The notes below the pieces were generated by a model. It did not search any database, was not told the DNA's origin, and worked only from the letters and a program-made list of their open reading frames with translations. From positions 1 through 64,000 of the forward strand of contig JABISF010000075.1 in NCBI GenBank assembly GCA_018699935.1: a DNA stretch of 64,000 bases. The letters run 5' to 3'. The DNA comes from Flavobacteriaceae bacterium. Lineage in GTDB: Bacteria > Bacteroidota > Bacteroidia > Flavobacteriales > Flavobacteriaceae. Both the position numbers and the translations under genes were made by a program. Positions 58,101 through 64,000 of this stretch are shown piece after piece (within the stretch, counting starts at the first letter, position 1; every line of letters begins with the position of its first letter).

Positions 58101-58414
58101 ATAATCACCCAGATTATGTTTTTGAAAAAGTGTTTGATGGATACTCTGAATACAATAGTTCATATGAATTAATGCCACTCAATCAATTGGAGTTGTATAT
58201 TCAAAAAAACAAGCATCTCCCCGGGGTTCAAAGCCGAGCGGAAATTCAAGCAAAAAACAGTTGGAACGTATCTGAAAACGTACGCACCAATCTAGAGAAA
58301 ATTGAAGAACTCTACATACATACCATCGAACAGCAAAAGCAAATTGAGGCACAACAAAAAGAGATTACTGCTTTGAAAGACATGCTCAGTACGCTTCTTA
58401 AAAAAATGGAGTAA
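55112..58414 (+). CDS. large surface protein with YadA-like head repeats and C-terminal coiled coil
   Basis: A 1100-residue exported protein: signal peptide (about 1-24, ending LSAQA), then a segment common in flavobacterial surface proteins (DVNPNVLLELESSDKGLLIPRL). A long Ser/Thr/Gly-rich repeat region follows. Around 510-650 are head repeats of the YadA/Hep-Hag type, with GDYSTSMG, GHLSIAMGEE, GYASVAMG, GDASTAMG and GNVSTAMG every 14 residues. A second set around 790-960 has YDNIGIGF, YYNTALGN, SYNSAFGG and QNTAVGH. The end has YVFEKVFDG, HLPGVQSRAEIQ and a coiled coil of about 50 residues (QQKQIEAQQKEITALKDML). There is no autotransporter barrel. The repeats suggest a trimeric fibre, by inference. 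Confidence 0.82.
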   Translation: MNTKFTYVLVITFLLTGLGLSAQAKLGDNPTDVNPNVLLELESSDKGLLIPRLTDAQRDSAFTSNVPEGLLIYNTTADCLQLYSSNSWNCIGGTTGALTLEGNVLSLNGNPLDLSDLLSNETLSLDAGDATTSVIRLGTSSITLKEGRNITLTESGNTITIAVACGGGGGGGAAGTDDQKLSLSGNVLTLEDGGSVTLPGGVNTDNQTLNVSGTTLSISGGNSVALASGTDTQTLSVMAGTTSQSILSLTNGGQAIFESGANIVLNEDPLTNTIYIAATGSLTAGTDDQNLMVGAGTASTSLIDIETGSGITLEAGNNITLSEPNASTIKIEATEQQTLTLTGTDLFISGTNSVSLAAFNNSSTDSQSITGLNLDSSNVLTIGITGGASDTVDLSALATSSTDSQSLTLVAGTSTATTLTLDNSPSLSIITSGTLTLNTTNSSTLELIGDTSGYLDKITENGKTGYRILNRNPDFYGDIGLEAVDLSFSNTVTNTFGATGDYSFTTGINNIASGDYSTSMGISSTASGVASFAVGHGASAKGHLSIAMGEETIASGYASVAMGFQTKANGDESFATGRFNYADGDASTAMGSDTKALGNISTSMGSLTEALGFASTAMGESSVANGNVSTAMGYETTAESFAETVIGGYNTNYTAASSSTWIGTDRLFVIGNGTSGSLSDALIMLKNGNTGLGVSSPTATLHVSGTLRIMDGLQGLGKVLTSDANGNAAWASLSAASATPTTLADVDGDTSISVDNGTDPDTISFTTSGTEHFRMEGYRLEVYNSNRNLAIGDNALEVNSTGYDNIGIGFRTLKSNTTGYYNTALGNHALDANVDAWNNSAFGFQALTENISGIANNAFGHQALYNSKNSYNSAFGGGALSSLTSGAQNTAVGHAALGYSLGDQNTAVGAWSLFWNNTTGSYNTALGYAAGNELRTNSSYNTFIGHEANTISTTILYNATAIGAGALVFDSNTIQLGNSSVTQVNSFGDFSKSGTNYNHPDYVFEKVFDGYSEYNSSYELMPLNQLELYIQKNKHLPGVQSRAEIQAKNSWNVSENVRTNLEKIEELYIHTIEQQKQIEAQQKEITALKDMLSTLLKKME

Positions 58415-58456
58415 GCTTAAATTATTTGACAAACCTTTTAATAAAGGATTTATTTC

Positions 58457-58490
58457 ACCGCCTCAGTTTATTAATTGGGGCGGTTTTTTT
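58457..58490 (+). terminator. rho-independent terminator after the surface-protein gene
   Basis: ACCGCCTCA (58457-58465) pairs with TGGGGCGGT (58476-58484) through nine pairs (one G-U), with a 10-base loop and a run of seven T. It follows the stop of the 1100-residue protein by 43 bases. Confidence 0.88.
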
Positions 58491-58509
58491 GTTTTAAAAA
58501 AGCCGAAGC

Positions 58510-58606
58510 CCCTGAAACAAGTTCAGGGTGACGGATAAAGGGTGACAGGGGAATTGTCCAATCGAGACCTGCCTTTGTCATGCTGAACTTGTTTCAGCAT
58601 CTCCAT
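58510..58606. repeat. paired-hairpin repeat, copy 1 (left of the GIY-YIG gene)
   Basis: Two short hairpins facing each other. The left one has stem CCCTGAA/TTCAGGG (58510-58528), the right one stem ATGCTGAA/TTCAGCAT (58580-58600). The two are inverted copies of each other except for two stem base pairs that change together (CC:GG against TG:CA). About 50 bases lie between, including CGAGACCTGCC, which is also found in copy 2. The arrangement is that of REPIN-like elements. Confidence 0.88.
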
Positions 58607-58656
58607 TTTGAAATTTGATTCCAATCTACTAATTTGCTACAATAAAACCCCTACTC

Positions 58657-58959
58657 ATGCCAAGAAGAAGTTACCACAACTACTGGGTGTACATCATCAC
58701 TAATAAACCAAGAGGAGTTCTTTACATCGGTGTTACAGGAGGCATTGATGATCGAATGGAACGGCATGTTTCGGGAAAAGGCAGTAAATTTTCAGCCAAA
58801 TACAAACTTAAACTTTTGGTTTACTATGAAGAATTTCAATATGTTCTAAACGCTATTGCTAGGGAAAAACAACTTAAAAGATGGCATCGGGAATGGAAGA
58901 TCAATTTAATTGAAAAGAGCAATCCTAATTGGGAGAATCTGTGGAAGCCGTTGATGTAG
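58657..58959 (+). CDS. small GIY-YIG nuclease domain protein (YhbQ/URI type)
   Basis: A 100-residue protein that is all GIY-YIG domain. Catalytic positions are present: Tyr12 in WVYIITN, Tyr23 in LYIGVTG, Arg33 and His37 in DDRMERHVSG, and Glu70 in IAREKQLKRW. The C-terminal WKINLIEKSNPNWENLW is typical of the small stand-alone group. The domain cuts DNA in UvrC, homing endonucleases and other enzymes; the role of the stand-alone form is poorly known. The gene lies 50 bases after copy 1 and 58 before copy 2 of the paired-hairpin repeat, with no other genes between. Confidence 0.93.
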   Translation: MPRRSYHNYWVYIITNKPRGVLYIGVTGGIDDRMERHVSGKGSKFSAKYKLKLLVYYEEFQYVLNAIAREKQLKRWHREWKINLIEKSNPNWENLWKPLM

Positions 58960-59017
58960 TGAATTCTAGATTTCAGAGGGTGGCTTTTGTATTTTGGATC
59001 TGTCTATATAGACCGAG

Positions 59018-59099
59018 ACCCTGAAACAAGTTCAGGGTGACAGGAGAATTGTCAAAACGAGACCTGCCATTGTCATGCTGAACTTGTTTCAGCATCTCC
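59018..59099. repeat. paired-hairpin repeat, copy 2 (right of the GIY-YIG gene)
   Basis: Same order and orientation as copy 1: hairpin ACCCTGAA/TTCAGGGT (59018-59038), a spacer containing GAATTGTC and CGAGACCTGCC, and hairpin ATGCTGAA/TTCAGCAT (59075-59095). It is about 14 bases shorter than copy 1, which has an extra GGATAAAGGGTGAC between the arms. The two copies frame the GIY-YIG gene. Confidence 0.88.
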
Positions 59100-59112
59100 C
59101 CCTGTTTTCAAC

Positions 59113-59174
59113 GGTGACAGATGGAGGGTGAAGTGAGACCCTGAAACAAGTTCAGGGTGACAGATGGAGGGTGA
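59113..59174. repeat. third, single hairpin of the same repeat inside a 19-base direct repeat
   Basis: One hairpin, ACCCTGAA/TTCAGGGT, at 59138-59158. The 19 bases GGTGACAGATGGAGGGTGA occur at 59113-59131 and again at 59156-59174, a period of 43 bases. This looks like a duplication or an array of half units left from the repeat family seen at 59018. Confidence 0.8.
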
Positions 59175-59192
59175 CAAGGAGTTAGTGCATAA

Positions 59193-59226
59193 AAAAAACC
59201 AAACCTTTTGTTAGGTTTGGTTTTTT
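59193..59226. terminator. bidirectional terminator between the GIY-YIG region and the SPFH gene
   Basis: AAAAAACCAAACC (59193-59205) pairs with GGTTTGGTTTTTT (59214-59226) through 13 pairs around an 8-base loop, with A and T runs on the two sides, so it can work on both strands. It is 42 bases past the stop of the minus-strand SPFH gene and so ends the lpxC-to-SPFH operon. Confidence 0.88.
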
Positions 59227-59267
59227 ATATTGAAATAACGAAAACTTTATGGTTATAAAATCAAGGT

Positions 59268-60086
59268 TTATTGATTCCCTAAAATAATAGGCAAACCATT
59301 TTTACCACTACCTATAACTATCACTTTAGAATTGGGAGATTCAGACAACTTGACGGTGGCCTCAATTCCTTTTTCTTGAAGAATTTTATCTGTTAAAGAA
59401 GCACTCAAAATACGGTTTGCTGTTGCCTTTCCTTCTGCATCAATACGCTGACGCTCAGCCTCTTGTGTTGCTTTTTCAATTCTAAATTCATATTCCAAGG
59501 CTTCTTGCTCTTGGTTTAGCTTACGCTCAATCGCCTCTCTAATGGCAATAGGAAGCGTAACATCTCGAACCAATACAGCATTCAATTGAACGTGCTGATC
59601 TTCTACCACCTTTTTGGTTTCTTCAAAGATTTCATTTTGAATGGCATCTCGTTTTGTGGAATACAATTGCTCTGGAGTATAGCGTCCCACTACACTTCTT
59701 GCTACGGCCCGAATTTGTGGAATGATGATGATGTTCAAGTAATTTTCCCCTTTGGTTTTATGGAGTACTCCGAGTTCATCTATTTTGGGCTGGTAAAGCA
59801 CTGAAATATCCAAATTGATTTCCAAACCATTGGAGGACAATACTTGCATTTTACTTTCAAAGACCTCTTGTTGCTTCACATTATAAATATACACCTTATT
59901 CCAAGGCGCAATGATGTGAAATCCTTCTCCCAAAGGAGGTTCTTCGGTCACCACTCCCCCACCAAAGGTTTTAAAAAGCACTCCGGCTTCACCATAACCT
60001 ATGTTGATGGAAGATTTAGAAATAAAAATAATAAGAACCAAGCCTAACAAAATGATGGGCAGTCCAATTTTTGGTAATTTTTGCAT
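59268..60086 (-). CDS. SPFH/prohibitin-family membrane protein
   Basis: A 272-residue protein with an N-terminal membrane helix (about residues 8-25) and a band-7/SPFH domain of the prohibitin type: SINIGYGEAGVLFKTFGGGV, LPLGEGFH-like PPLGEGFHIIAPWN, and VVGRYTPEQLYSTKRDAIQNEIFE. A helical, glutamate-rich stretch follows (LNQEQEALEYEFRIEKATQEAERQRI). Members form large rings on the membrane and organise proteases or lipids. Last gene of the lpxC-fabG operon, 12 bases after fabG. Confidence 0.92.
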   Translation of the reverse strand: MQKLPKIGLPIILLGLVLIIFISKSSINIGYGEAGVLFKTFGGGVVTEEPPLGEGFHIIAPWNKVYIYNVKQQEVFESKMQVLSSNGLEINLDISVLYQPKIDELGVLHKTKGENYLNIIIIPQIRAVARSVVGRYTPEQLYSTKRDAIQNEIFEETKKVVEDQHVQLNAVLVRDVTLPIAIREAIERKLNQEQEALEYEFRIEKATQEAERQRIDAEGKATANRILSASLTDKILQEKGIEATVKLSESPNSKVIVIGSGKNGLPIILGNQ

Positions 60087-60098
60087 AATTGTTTTTTT

Positions 60099-60845
60099 TT
60101 AAGTTAACATTCCTCCATCTACATGGAGCACTTGCCCGGTGATATAGGCAGCTAAATCCGAGGCCAAAAACACACAGGCATTGGCCACATCTTCGGGTTG
60201 TCCCCCACGTTTCAATGGGATTCCATCACGCCATCCTTGGACAACTTCTTCGGAAAGTTTTTCCGTCATTTCGGTTTCTATAAAACCGGGAGCGATTACG
60301 TTGGATCGAATATTTCTAGATCCTAACTCCAAAGCCACCGACTTCGAAAAACCAATAATTCCTGCTTTAGAAGCAGCATAATTGGCCTGTCCTGCGTTTC
60401 CTTTAACACCTACTACCGAACTCATGTGAATGAGTGCGCCATGGCGTTGTTTTAAAAAGGTGCGCTGAACGGCCTTGGTCATATTAAATATGGATTTTAA
60501 GTTGACTTCAATCACTTGATCAAAATCCGCTTCACTCATTCGCATCAAAAGGTTGTCTTTGGTAATTCCTGCATTATTTACCAAAATATCCAAACCTCCA
60601 AAATCGTTGAGGACTTCATCTACCAGTTTTTGCGCCTCATCAAAATGTGCAGCATTGCTCTGATAGGCTTTTACTTTTACACCCGACCCTTCCAATTCGG
60701 CCACTAAAGCATCGGCAGCAGCTTGATTGCTGCTGTAGGTAAATGCCACAGCACAACCTTGTTCCACAAAGGTTTTGGCAATTCCACTACCAATCCCTCG
60801 ACTGGCTCCGGTAATGATAGCGGTTTTGTTGGCTAGTAATTTCAT
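60099..60845 (-). CDS. fabG: 3-oxoacyl-[acyl-carrier-protein] reductase
   Basis: NADPH-dependent ketoreductase of fatty acid elongation (type II FAS), a short-chain dehydrogenase of 248 residues. It has the cofactor loop TGASRGIGSGIA at 13-24, NNAGITKDNLLMRM with the conserved NNAG, the catalytic SSVVGVKGNAGQANYAASKAG (Ser, Tyr, Lys), and GFIETEMTEKL. The match to FabG is closer than to other SDRs. Four bases after sucD. Confidence 0.95.
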   Translation of the reverse strand: MKLLANKTAIITGASRGIGSGIAKTFVEQGCAVAFTYSSNQAAADALVAELEGSGVKVKAYQSNAAHFDEAQKLVDEVLNDFGGLDILVNNAGITKDNLLMRMSEADFDQVIEVNLKSIFNMTKAVQRTFLKQRHGALIHMSSVVGVKGNAGQANYAASKAGIIGFSKSVALELGSRNIRSNVIAPGFIETEMTEKLSEEVVQGWRDGIPLKRGGQPEDVANACVFLASDLAAYITGQVLHVDGGMLT

Positions 60846-60849
60846 ACAA

Positions 60850-61722
60850 TTATCCTAATACTTCGGCGACTTTGGCTCCAATTTGAGCAGGGGAATCCAC
60901 CACATGGATGCCACATTCGCGCATGATTCTTTTTTTAGCTTCTGCAGTGTCTTCACTCCCCCCCACGATTGCTCCTGCATGTCCCATGGTTCTTCCTTTG
61001 GGGGCGGTTTCTCCGGCGATAAAACCAACAACCGGTTTTTTATTACCCCCGGCTTTGATCCATTTGGCGGCATCGGCCTCCAATTGTCCGCCGATCTCAC
61101 CTATCATTACGATACAATCGGTTTCCGGATCGTTCATAAACAATTCTACAGCATCTTTGGTGGTTGTTCCAATAATGGGGTCTCCACCAATACCAATAGC
61201 CGTTGAAATTCCCAATCCTTGAGCGACGACTTGATCGGAAGCTTCATAGGTTAAAGTCCCTGATTTGGAAACAATACCTACATTCCCTTTTTTAAATACA
61301 AAGCCGGGCATGATTCCCACTTTGGCTTCATCGGGGGTAATGACTCCCGGACAATTGGGTCCAATCAAGGTAGCGCCTTTACTTTTTACATAAGCAAATG
61401 CCTTGGTCATATCATTGACCGGAATGCCCTCTGTGATGGTAATAATGACTTTGATTCCAGCCTCTGCAGCTTCCATAATGGCATCAGCAGCAAAAGCAGG
61501 CGGCACAAAAATGATGGAAGTGTCAGCTCCCACTTTGTCTACGGCTTCGGCTACCGAGTTGAACACGGGACGATCCAAATGGGTTTGCCCTCCTTTTCCC
61601 GGGGTAACTCCGCCCACCAAAGGGGTTCCGTATTCGATCATTTGTGAGGCGTGAAAAGTACCTTCACTCCCTGTGAAGCCTTGTACAATAATTTTTGAGT
61701 TTTTGTTTACGAGTACACTCAT
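60850..61722 (-). CDS. sucD: succinyl-CoA synthetase alpha subunit
   Basis: Alpha subunit of the TCA-cycle enzyme that makes ATP or GTP from succinyl-CoA. The 290 residues include the CoA-binding [32 protein letters not shown]-like [21 protein letters not shown], and the phosphohistidine in [13 protein letters not shown]. The start at 61722 (MSVLVNKN) gives the normal length; the longer frame to 61833 would run into efp. The beta subunit is not in this window. Confidence 0.97.
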   Translation of the reverse strand: MSVLVNKNSKIIVQGFTGSEGTFHASQMIEYGTPLVGGVTPGKGGQTHLDRPVFNSVAEAVDKVGADTSIIFVPPAFAADAIMEAAEAGIKVIITITEGIPVNDMTKAFAYVKSKGATLIGPNCPGVITPDEAKVGIMPGFVFKKGNVGIVSKSGTLTYEASDQVVAQGLGISTAIGIGGDPIIGTTTKDAVELFMNDPETDCIVMIGEIGGQLEADAAKWIKAGGNKKPVVGFIAGETAPKGRTMGHAGAIVGGSEDTAEAKKRIMRECGIHVVDSPAQIGAKVAEVLG

Positions 61723-61750
61723 AATAGAATATAGATTAACTGCTTTTTTA

Positions 61751-62317
61751 TTATTCTTTAATACGTTCTTGATAGTTCCCTTTTTCGGTGTCCACTTTAA
61801 TTTTATCTCCTTCATTGATAAACAAAGGTACATGAACCGTGGCTCCGGTCTCTACGGTGGCGGGTTTGGTGGCGTTGGTAGCCGTGTTGCCTTTTACCCC
61901 GGGTTCGGTGTGGGTTACTTCCAACACCACACTAATGGGCATGTCCACGGACAGTGGAGCCCCATCTTCTGTATTGATGGAAATACTTACGAGTTCTCCT
62001 TCTTTTAATAATTGAGGAGCATCCAATAAATTGATATGCACGCTGATCTGGTTGTAATCCTCAACATTCATAAAATGCATGAGTTCTCCCTCACTGTAGA
62101 GGTATTGATATTTTTGAGTTTCCACTCGTATATCTTCAATTTTATGACCCGCTGAAAAGGTGTTGTCAATCACCTTGCCCGAAGTAACACTTTTGAGTTT
62201 GGTTCTGACAAAGGCGGGACCTTTTCCGGGTTTCACATGCAGAAATTCAATAATTTTAAAAATATCATTATTGTATTTGATACACAATCCTTTTCTAATA
62301 TCTGAAGTTGATGCCAT
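61751..62317 (-). CDS. efp: translation elongation factor P
   Basis: Relieves ribosome stalling at polyproline stretches. 188 residues, three beta domains; the tip loop reads [13 protein letters not shown] with Lys32 at the residue that is modified in many bacteria. The S1-like end has the segment [32 protein letters not shown]. Nine bases after lpxA. I see no modification genes (epmA/B or earP) in the window. Confidence 0.97.
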   Translation of the reverse strand: MASTSDIRKGLCIKYNNDIFKIIEFLHVKPGKGPAFVRTKLKSVTSGKVIDNTFSAGHKIEDIRVETQKYQYLYSEGELMHFMNVEDYNQISVHINLLDAPQLLKEGELVSISINTEDGAPLSVDMPISVVLEVTHTEPGVKGNTATNATKPATVETGATVHVPLFINEGDKIKVDTEKGNYQERIKE

Positions 62318-62326
62318 AATTGGTTT

Positions 62327-63112
62327 TTAATTTTTTCTAAAATATCCCCTCATAATTCCACGCTGAGAATTTTGAATAAACTCTAAAATTCGATCCCGTT
62401 CTGCGGTTGCATCGATTTCCGCTTCAATCATTTCCACGGCTTGTGAAATATTGTGATTGGCCTGAAATAAGATGCGGTAAATATCTTGAATTTCTTTTAT
62501 TTTTTCAACACTAAAACCCCTTCTTCTCAATCCTATGGAATTTATACCTACATAGGACAAAGGTTCGCGGGCAGCCTTTACATAGGGCGGTACATCCTTG
62601 CGGACGAGTGAACCCCCGGAAATGAAGGCATATTCACCAACCGAACAGAACTGATGAATGGCCGCCATACCTGCCAAAATAACATAATCCCCAATGGTGA
62701 TATGTCCGGCTAAGGTACTGTTATTAGAAAAAATACAATGATTTCCAACGACACAATCATGAGCAATGTGAGAATAGGCCATAATAAGGCAGTGGGAGCC
62801 AATCACGGTCTTCCCCGTACTGGCGGTTGCCCGGTTGATGGTGACACATTCACGAATGGTGGTATGATCTCCAATAATGGCTAAAGTTTCTTCTCCGTTA
62901 AATTTTAAATCCTGAGGAACGGCAGAAATTACTGCTCCCGGAAAGATGGAACAATTTTTCCCAATACGGGCTCCTTCCATAATGGTAACATTGGATCCGA
63001 TCCAAGTTCCTTCACCGATTTCCACATTGTTGTTAATGGTAGTGAAGGGTTCAATAACGACCGTTTTGGCGATTTTAGCGCCGGGATGTACATATGCTAA
63101 AGGTTGATTCAT
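62327..63112 (-). CDS. lpxA: UDP-N-acetylglucosamine acyltransferase
   Basis: First step of lipid A synthesis, placing a 3-hydroxyacyl chain on UDP-GlcNAc. A 261-residue left-handed beta-helix with hexapeptide repeats (VHPGAKIAKTVVIEPFTTI, GEGTWIGSNVTIMEGARIG). The catalytic His lies in MAYSHIAHDCVVGNHC, and the C-terminal helical domain includes GLRRRGFSVEKIKEIQDIYRIL. It overlaps the end of lpxC/fabZ by four bases. Confidence 0.97.
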   Translation of the reverse strand: MNQPLAYVHPGAKIAKTVVIEPFTTINNNVEIGEGTWIGSNVTIMEGARIGKNCSIFPGAVISAVPQDLKFNGEETLAIIGDHTTIRECVTINRATASTGKTVIGSHCLIMAYSHIAHDCVVGNHCIFSNNSTLAGHITIGDYVILAGMAAIHQFCSVGEYAFISGGSLVRKDVPPYVKAAREPLSYVGINSIGLRRRGFSVEKIKEIQDIYRILFQANHNISQAVEMIEAEIDATAERDRILEFIQNSQRGIMRGYFRKN

Positions 63113-64000
63113 GAGGGTTTCGGTGAGTTTTCGCGACGTAAAATTTGCGCCATCAATTCAGCCTCACTGACCAATTGACCATTAACAAAGGCATAACCTT
63201 TCATATTGCATATTCCGCGTCTGATGGGAGTTATTAATTCTAATCTAAAAATCAAAGTGTCTCCGGGAAGTACGGGTCGCTTAAATTTTGCATTGTCAAT
63301 CTTCATAAAGAAGGTTAAATAGTTTTCCGGATCGGGCACGGTGTTCAACACCAATACCCCACCGGCTTGAGCCATGGCTTCAATTTGTAAAACGCCGGGC
63401 ATGATGGGAGCACCCGGAAAATGCCCCTGAAAAAAAGGTTCATTCATGGTCACATTCTTCAATCCCACAACATGGGTTTGCGACAACTCAAAGATTTTAT
63501 CTACCAAGAGAAAGGGTGGACGATGCGGCAACATTGCCATAATCTGATTGATGTCCATTAACACCGGAGTGTCATCACATATTTTGGGAGCCTTATTGCG
63601 TTGTTTTTCTTTGATGACTTGCGCCAATTTTTGTGCAAATTGAGTATTGATGGAATGGCCGGGTTTGGTTGCGACAATCCGTCCTTGTATGGGCATCCCC
63701 GCCAATGCAAGATCGCCAACCACATCCAAAAGCTTATGCCGTGCTGCCTCATTGGGGTGATGCAGGGTCAAATTGTCTAAAATTCCATTGGGATGCACTT
63801 TAAGCTCTGAAGTGTTGAAGGCATGGTGTAATAAATCCATTTTCCGATCAGCCAAAGGCTGATCCACATATACAATAGCGTTGTTTAAGTCCCCTCCTTT
63901 GATGAGTCCATTTTCCAGCATGGTTTCCAATTCATGCAAAAAACAAAACGTGCGAGCAGCCGAAATTTCCTTATGAAAACTGGAAATATCTTCCAATACT
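63109..64000 (-). CDS. lpxC/fabZ: bifunctional LpxC deacetylase / FabZ dehydratase (partial, N-terminus outside window)
   Basis: Fusion typical of Bacteroidetes. The visible first part is the second half of LpxC, the zinc UDP-3-O-acyl-GlcNAc deacetylase: SAARTFCFLHELE, KGGDLNNAIVYV, then HPNEAARHKLLDVVGDLALAG with zinc-ligand His and Asp, and GHSINTQFAQKL. From about 150 residues before the end it is FabZ, the beta-hydroxyacyl-ACP dehydratase: LPHRPPFLLVD, GHFPGAPIMPGVLQIEAMAQAGG with the active His and Glu, and KFKRPVLPGD. The frame is open past base 64000, so the start is not seen. First visible gene of the lpxC/fabZ-lpxA-efp-sucD-fabG-SPFH operon. Confidence 0.95.
   Translation of the reverse strand, partial: VLEDISSFHKEISAARTFCFLHELETMLENGLIKGGDLNNAIVYVDQPLADRKMDLLHHAFNTSELKVHPNGILDNLTLHHPNEAARHKLLDVVGDLALAGMPIQGRIVATKPGHSINTQFAQKLAQVIKEKQRNKAPKICDDTPVLMDINQIMAMLPHRPPFLLVDKIFELSQTHVVGLKNVTMNEPFFQGHFPGAPIMPGVLQIEAMAQAGGVLVLNTVPDPENYLTFFMKIDNAKFKRPVLPGDTLIFRLELITPIRRGICNMKGYAFVNGQLVSEAELMAQILRRENSPKPS

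Noticed and set aside
58501-58606. Hairpins as ordinary terminators
   Set aside because: The true terminator with a T run lies at 58457-58490. The hairpins here lack T runs and recur as matched pairs, so they are repeats.
61723-61833. Longer start for sucD
   Set aside because: The extra 37 residues lie inside efp in another frame and are not part of the conserved protein; the ATG at 61722 gives the family length.

Overview
The window looks like a chromosomal segment of a member of the Bacteroidota, most likely a marine Flavobacteriaceae. The evidence is the TAnnTTTG-type -7 promoter box ahead of several genes, start codons without Shine-Dalgarno sequences, a fused E1 alpha/beta 2-oxoacid dehydrogenase, a fused LpxC/FabZ, a TonB-dependent receptor with an N-terminal CarboxypepD_reg-like domain, and a secreted protein with a gliding-motility (CHU_C/T9SS type) C-terminal domain. 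I saw no rRNA, tRNA, CRISPR array, integrase or insertion sequence.

Layout. 1-10.7 kb (minus strand): a partial E1 dehydrogenase, an inactive M1-peptidase-like barrel protein, a LOG-family protein, UvrA, gamma-glutamyltransferase and an ACP phosphodiesterase homologue. 10.8-14.8 kb: GlmM-type hexose-phosphate mutase, PEP carboxykinase and a lipid A acyltransferase. 15.0-26.1 kb: an apparent lysine-degradation locus. It holds a TonB receptor (frameshifted as sequenced), a lysine 6-dehydrogenase/saccharopine dehydrogenase-like enzyme, a DUF1338/HglS-like 2-oxoadipate dioxygenase and an antiquitin-type (ALDH7) semialdehyde dehydrogenase. A rhomboid protease and a TlpA-like lipoprotein follow, then a large FAD/Fe-S D-2-hydroxyglutarate dehydrogenase-like protein. 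26.1-32.4 kb: AroC, a dicarboxylate/amino-acid symporter, MscL, a DCC protein, a MutS2-like protein without Smr, and Ung. 32.4-35.8 kb: an accessory patch with an unexplained 490-base stretch and two exported proteins of unknown role. 35.8-46.5 kb: small conserved proteins, a membrane-anchored amidohydrolase, a TetR regulator, a GH18 glycosidase, 55-base tandem repeats, an alpha/beta hydrolase, and M61 and DUF885 peptidases. 46.6-53.7 kb: a complete histidine operon (hisG-D-C-B-H-A-F-IE) preceded by a leader peptide with three consecutive His codons and a terminator, a textbook attenuator. 53.9-59.2 kb: two surface proteins, several families of palindromic repeats, and a small GIY-YIG nuclease gene flanked on both sides by the same paired-hairpin repeat. 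59.3-64 kb: an envelope/central-metabolism operon, lpxC/fabZ-lpxA-efp-sucD-fabG-SPFH protein.

Main points. (1) The 15-26 kb cluster encodes nearly a full route lysine -> aminoadipate semialdehyde -> 2-aminoadipate -> 2-oxoadipate -> D-2-hydroxyglutarate -> 2-oxoglutarate, co-directional with a TonB receptor; only the aminotransferase is missing. (2) The his leader has mutually exclusive terminator and antiterminator pairings that can be read directly from the sequence. (3) A small GIY-YIG nuclease sits between REPIN-like paired hairpins whose stems differ by compensatory changes. (4) Three genes carry single-base frame breaks, and all three encode exported or surface proteins. This could be assembly error, decay or switching.
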